Source of the DNA: Planctomycetota bacterium
GTDB taxonomy: Bacteria; Planctomycetota; Planctomycetia; Pirellulales; UBA1268
Length of the DNA stretch: 5,500 nucleotides
Direction: 5' to 3'
Assembly: GCA_003669255.1 (NCBI GenBank)
Contig: QWPO01000019.1
Span: 1 to 5,500 of the forward strand
Below, piece after piece: positions 4,662 through 5,500 of this stretch (the first letter of the stretch is position 1; each line of letters begins with the position of its first letter). The notes below the pieces were generated by a model. It worked only from the letters and a program-made list of their open reading frames with translations, was not told where the DNA came from and did not search any database. The translations under genes and the position numbers were made by a program.

Positions 4662-5500
4662 GTGTCTGCCTTTCCGGAAACGAGGTTGAGAAGTTCGGCG
4701 CCGAAGTCGGCCAGTCGCTTTTCGCCAATCCCCTTGCAGCGGAGCAGGGCGGCGGGTGAGTCAGGCCGCTCACGGGCGATCGTCCGCAGCGCCTTGTCGT
4801 CGAGGATCGTCCAGGCGGGCTTGCCGCGGGCCTCGGCGATCCGCCGCCGCCAGCGGCGGAGCTGTTCGAAGAGGTCGCGGTCGACGCCCTGCCAGTCGTC
4901 GGTGTCGGCCTTCGAGGCCTTGGCCTTGCCGGCGCGCGGCTCGACCAGCACCACCTCGCGGGTCCCGCGAAGCACCTCCCACGAGCGCTCGTTGAGGGTG
5001 ACGACGGGCCGGTCGCCAGCGGTCCGAGCGAGGAGCTCCTGGTCGAGCAACTGGTGGACAAGGTTCTCGGCGGTCCGCTGGTCGACCGCGGCGAGCAGGC
5101 CGAACGTGGAGAGCCCGTCATGGCGGTGGCGGAGCACGGCGTCGGTCTTGGCGCCACGGAGCACCTCGCAGACGTGCCGCACGCCAAACCGTTCCTGGAC
5201 GCGGGCGACGCAAGAGAGGATCTTCTGCGCCGTCACGGTCGCGTCGGGCAGGCTGTCGGTCTCGCCGAGGCAGACGTCGCAGGCACCGCAGGCCGCGGCC
5301 GGGTAGGACTGCCCGAAATACTCCGAGAGGGCGGCATGGCGGCAGCGGGCGGCCTGGGCGTAGCGCCGCATCGAGAGCAGGTGCTCCATCTGTGACGCGA
5401 TGAGCCGCTCCTGCTCCTCGGGTTCCAGTTCCGACTCCGCCGCGCTCTTGCGGACGAGCGACTCCCAGCTGAACACGTCGGCCGATGAGTAGAGGAGCAC
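4658..5500 (-). CDS. recQ: RecQ-type ATP-dependent DNA helicase, C-terminal part (partial)
   Basis: The frame is open to the right edge, giving the last 280 residues; the DEAH-box RecA-like core and the start are outside. RecQ is a 3'-5' helicase acting in recombination and replication fork repair. The first residues (LLYSSADVFSWE) match the end of the second helicase lobe. The zinc-binding subdomain has four cysteines in the RecQ pattern: C53 in RCRHAALSEYFG, then C71, C74 and C77 in CGACDVC (numbered from the edge). The RQC winged-helix domain covers about 85-186 (TAQKILSCVARV, HDGLSTFGLLA). After a charged linker (about 188-205), an HRDC domain follows at about 207-275 (DLFEQLRRWRRRIAEA, CKGIGEKRLADFG). 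The order zinc, RQC, HRDC is that of full-length bacterial RecQ. Its TGA (4660-4658) overlaps the tal GTG. The first codon at the edge is an internal GTG, not a start. Confidence 0.94.
   Translation of the reverse strand: MLLYSSADVFSWESLVRKSAAESELEPEEQERLIASQMEHLLSMRRYAQAARCRHAALSEYFGQSYPAAACGACDVCLGETDSLPDATVTAQKILSCVARVQERFGVRHVCEVLRGAKTDAVLRHRHDGLSTFGLLAAVDQRTAENLVHQLLDQELLARTAGDRPVVTLNERSWEVLRGTREVVLVEPRAGKAKASKADTDDWQGVDRDLFEQLRRWRRRIAEARGKPAWTILDDKALRTIARERPDSPAALLRCKGIGEKRLADFGAELLNLVSGKADT
4669..4675 (-). promoter_or_regulatory. Shine-Dalgarno of tal
   Basis: GGAAAGG on the minus strand lies inside the last codons of recQ and ends seven bases before the tal GTG. It supports the GTG start, since no ATG is nearby in frame. 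Confidence 0.6.

Noticed and set aside
4671..4680. The perfect 10-base palindrome TTTCCGGAAA just upstream of tal.
   Set aside because: It is short, lies within the recQ codons and overlaps the ribosome binding site. It is likely to be chance without supporting copies.
4152..5306. A long open frame (384 codons) on the + strand.
   Set aside because: It is antisense to tal and recQ, is rich in Arg/Ser/Gly with no recognisable domain, and crosses the junction of two well-supported genes. Long antisense frames are expected in GC-rich DNA.

Overview
The window is GC-rich and densely coding. It looks like part of the chromosome of a free-living bacterium. I lean towards the Planctomycetota, because of the composition, the REP-like palindromes between convergent genes and the style of the proteins. 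That assignment is an impression and no marker gene proves it.

Layout. Positions 1-3252 (+ strand) hold the distal part of a branched-chain amino acid type (LivHMGF, HAAT family) ABC importer operon: the last 26 codons of a LivH-like permease, a complete LivM permease, a LivG-type ATPase and a LivF ATPase. All the genes abut or overlap by a few bases, so they are almost certainly co-transcribed and translationally coupled. The periplasmic binding protein (LivK) and most of livH must lie outside the window. Positions 3253-3587 are a non-coding gap between convergent genes, filled with palindromic repeats. Positions 3588-4661 (- strand) encode a transaldolase of the pentose phosphate pathway. 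Positions 4658-5500 (- strand) encode the C-terminal part of a RecQ DNA helicase (end of the helicase core, zinc-binding, RQC and HRDC domains), which runs off the right edge. recQ is upstream of tal, and the two overlap by four bases (GTGA).

How the genes work together. LivH and LivM form the membrane channel, LivG and LivF form the ATPase pair, and an unseen binding protein delivers the substrate. recQ and tal have no functional link that I know of, but the overlap suggests one transcript.

Most notable points. (1) The LivG ATPase is about 446 residues instead of about 255. An in-frame insert of about 175 residues lies between Walker A and the Q-loop. It contains two hydrophobic helices flanking about 125 polar residues, so this normally soluble ATPase may be anchored in the membrane with an extracytoplasmic domain. 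(2) The intergenic gap carries two repeat families. One is a pair of palindromes headed by GTAG. The other is a set of hairpins with GNRA-type loops in both orientations, whose stems are preserved by compensatory base changes.
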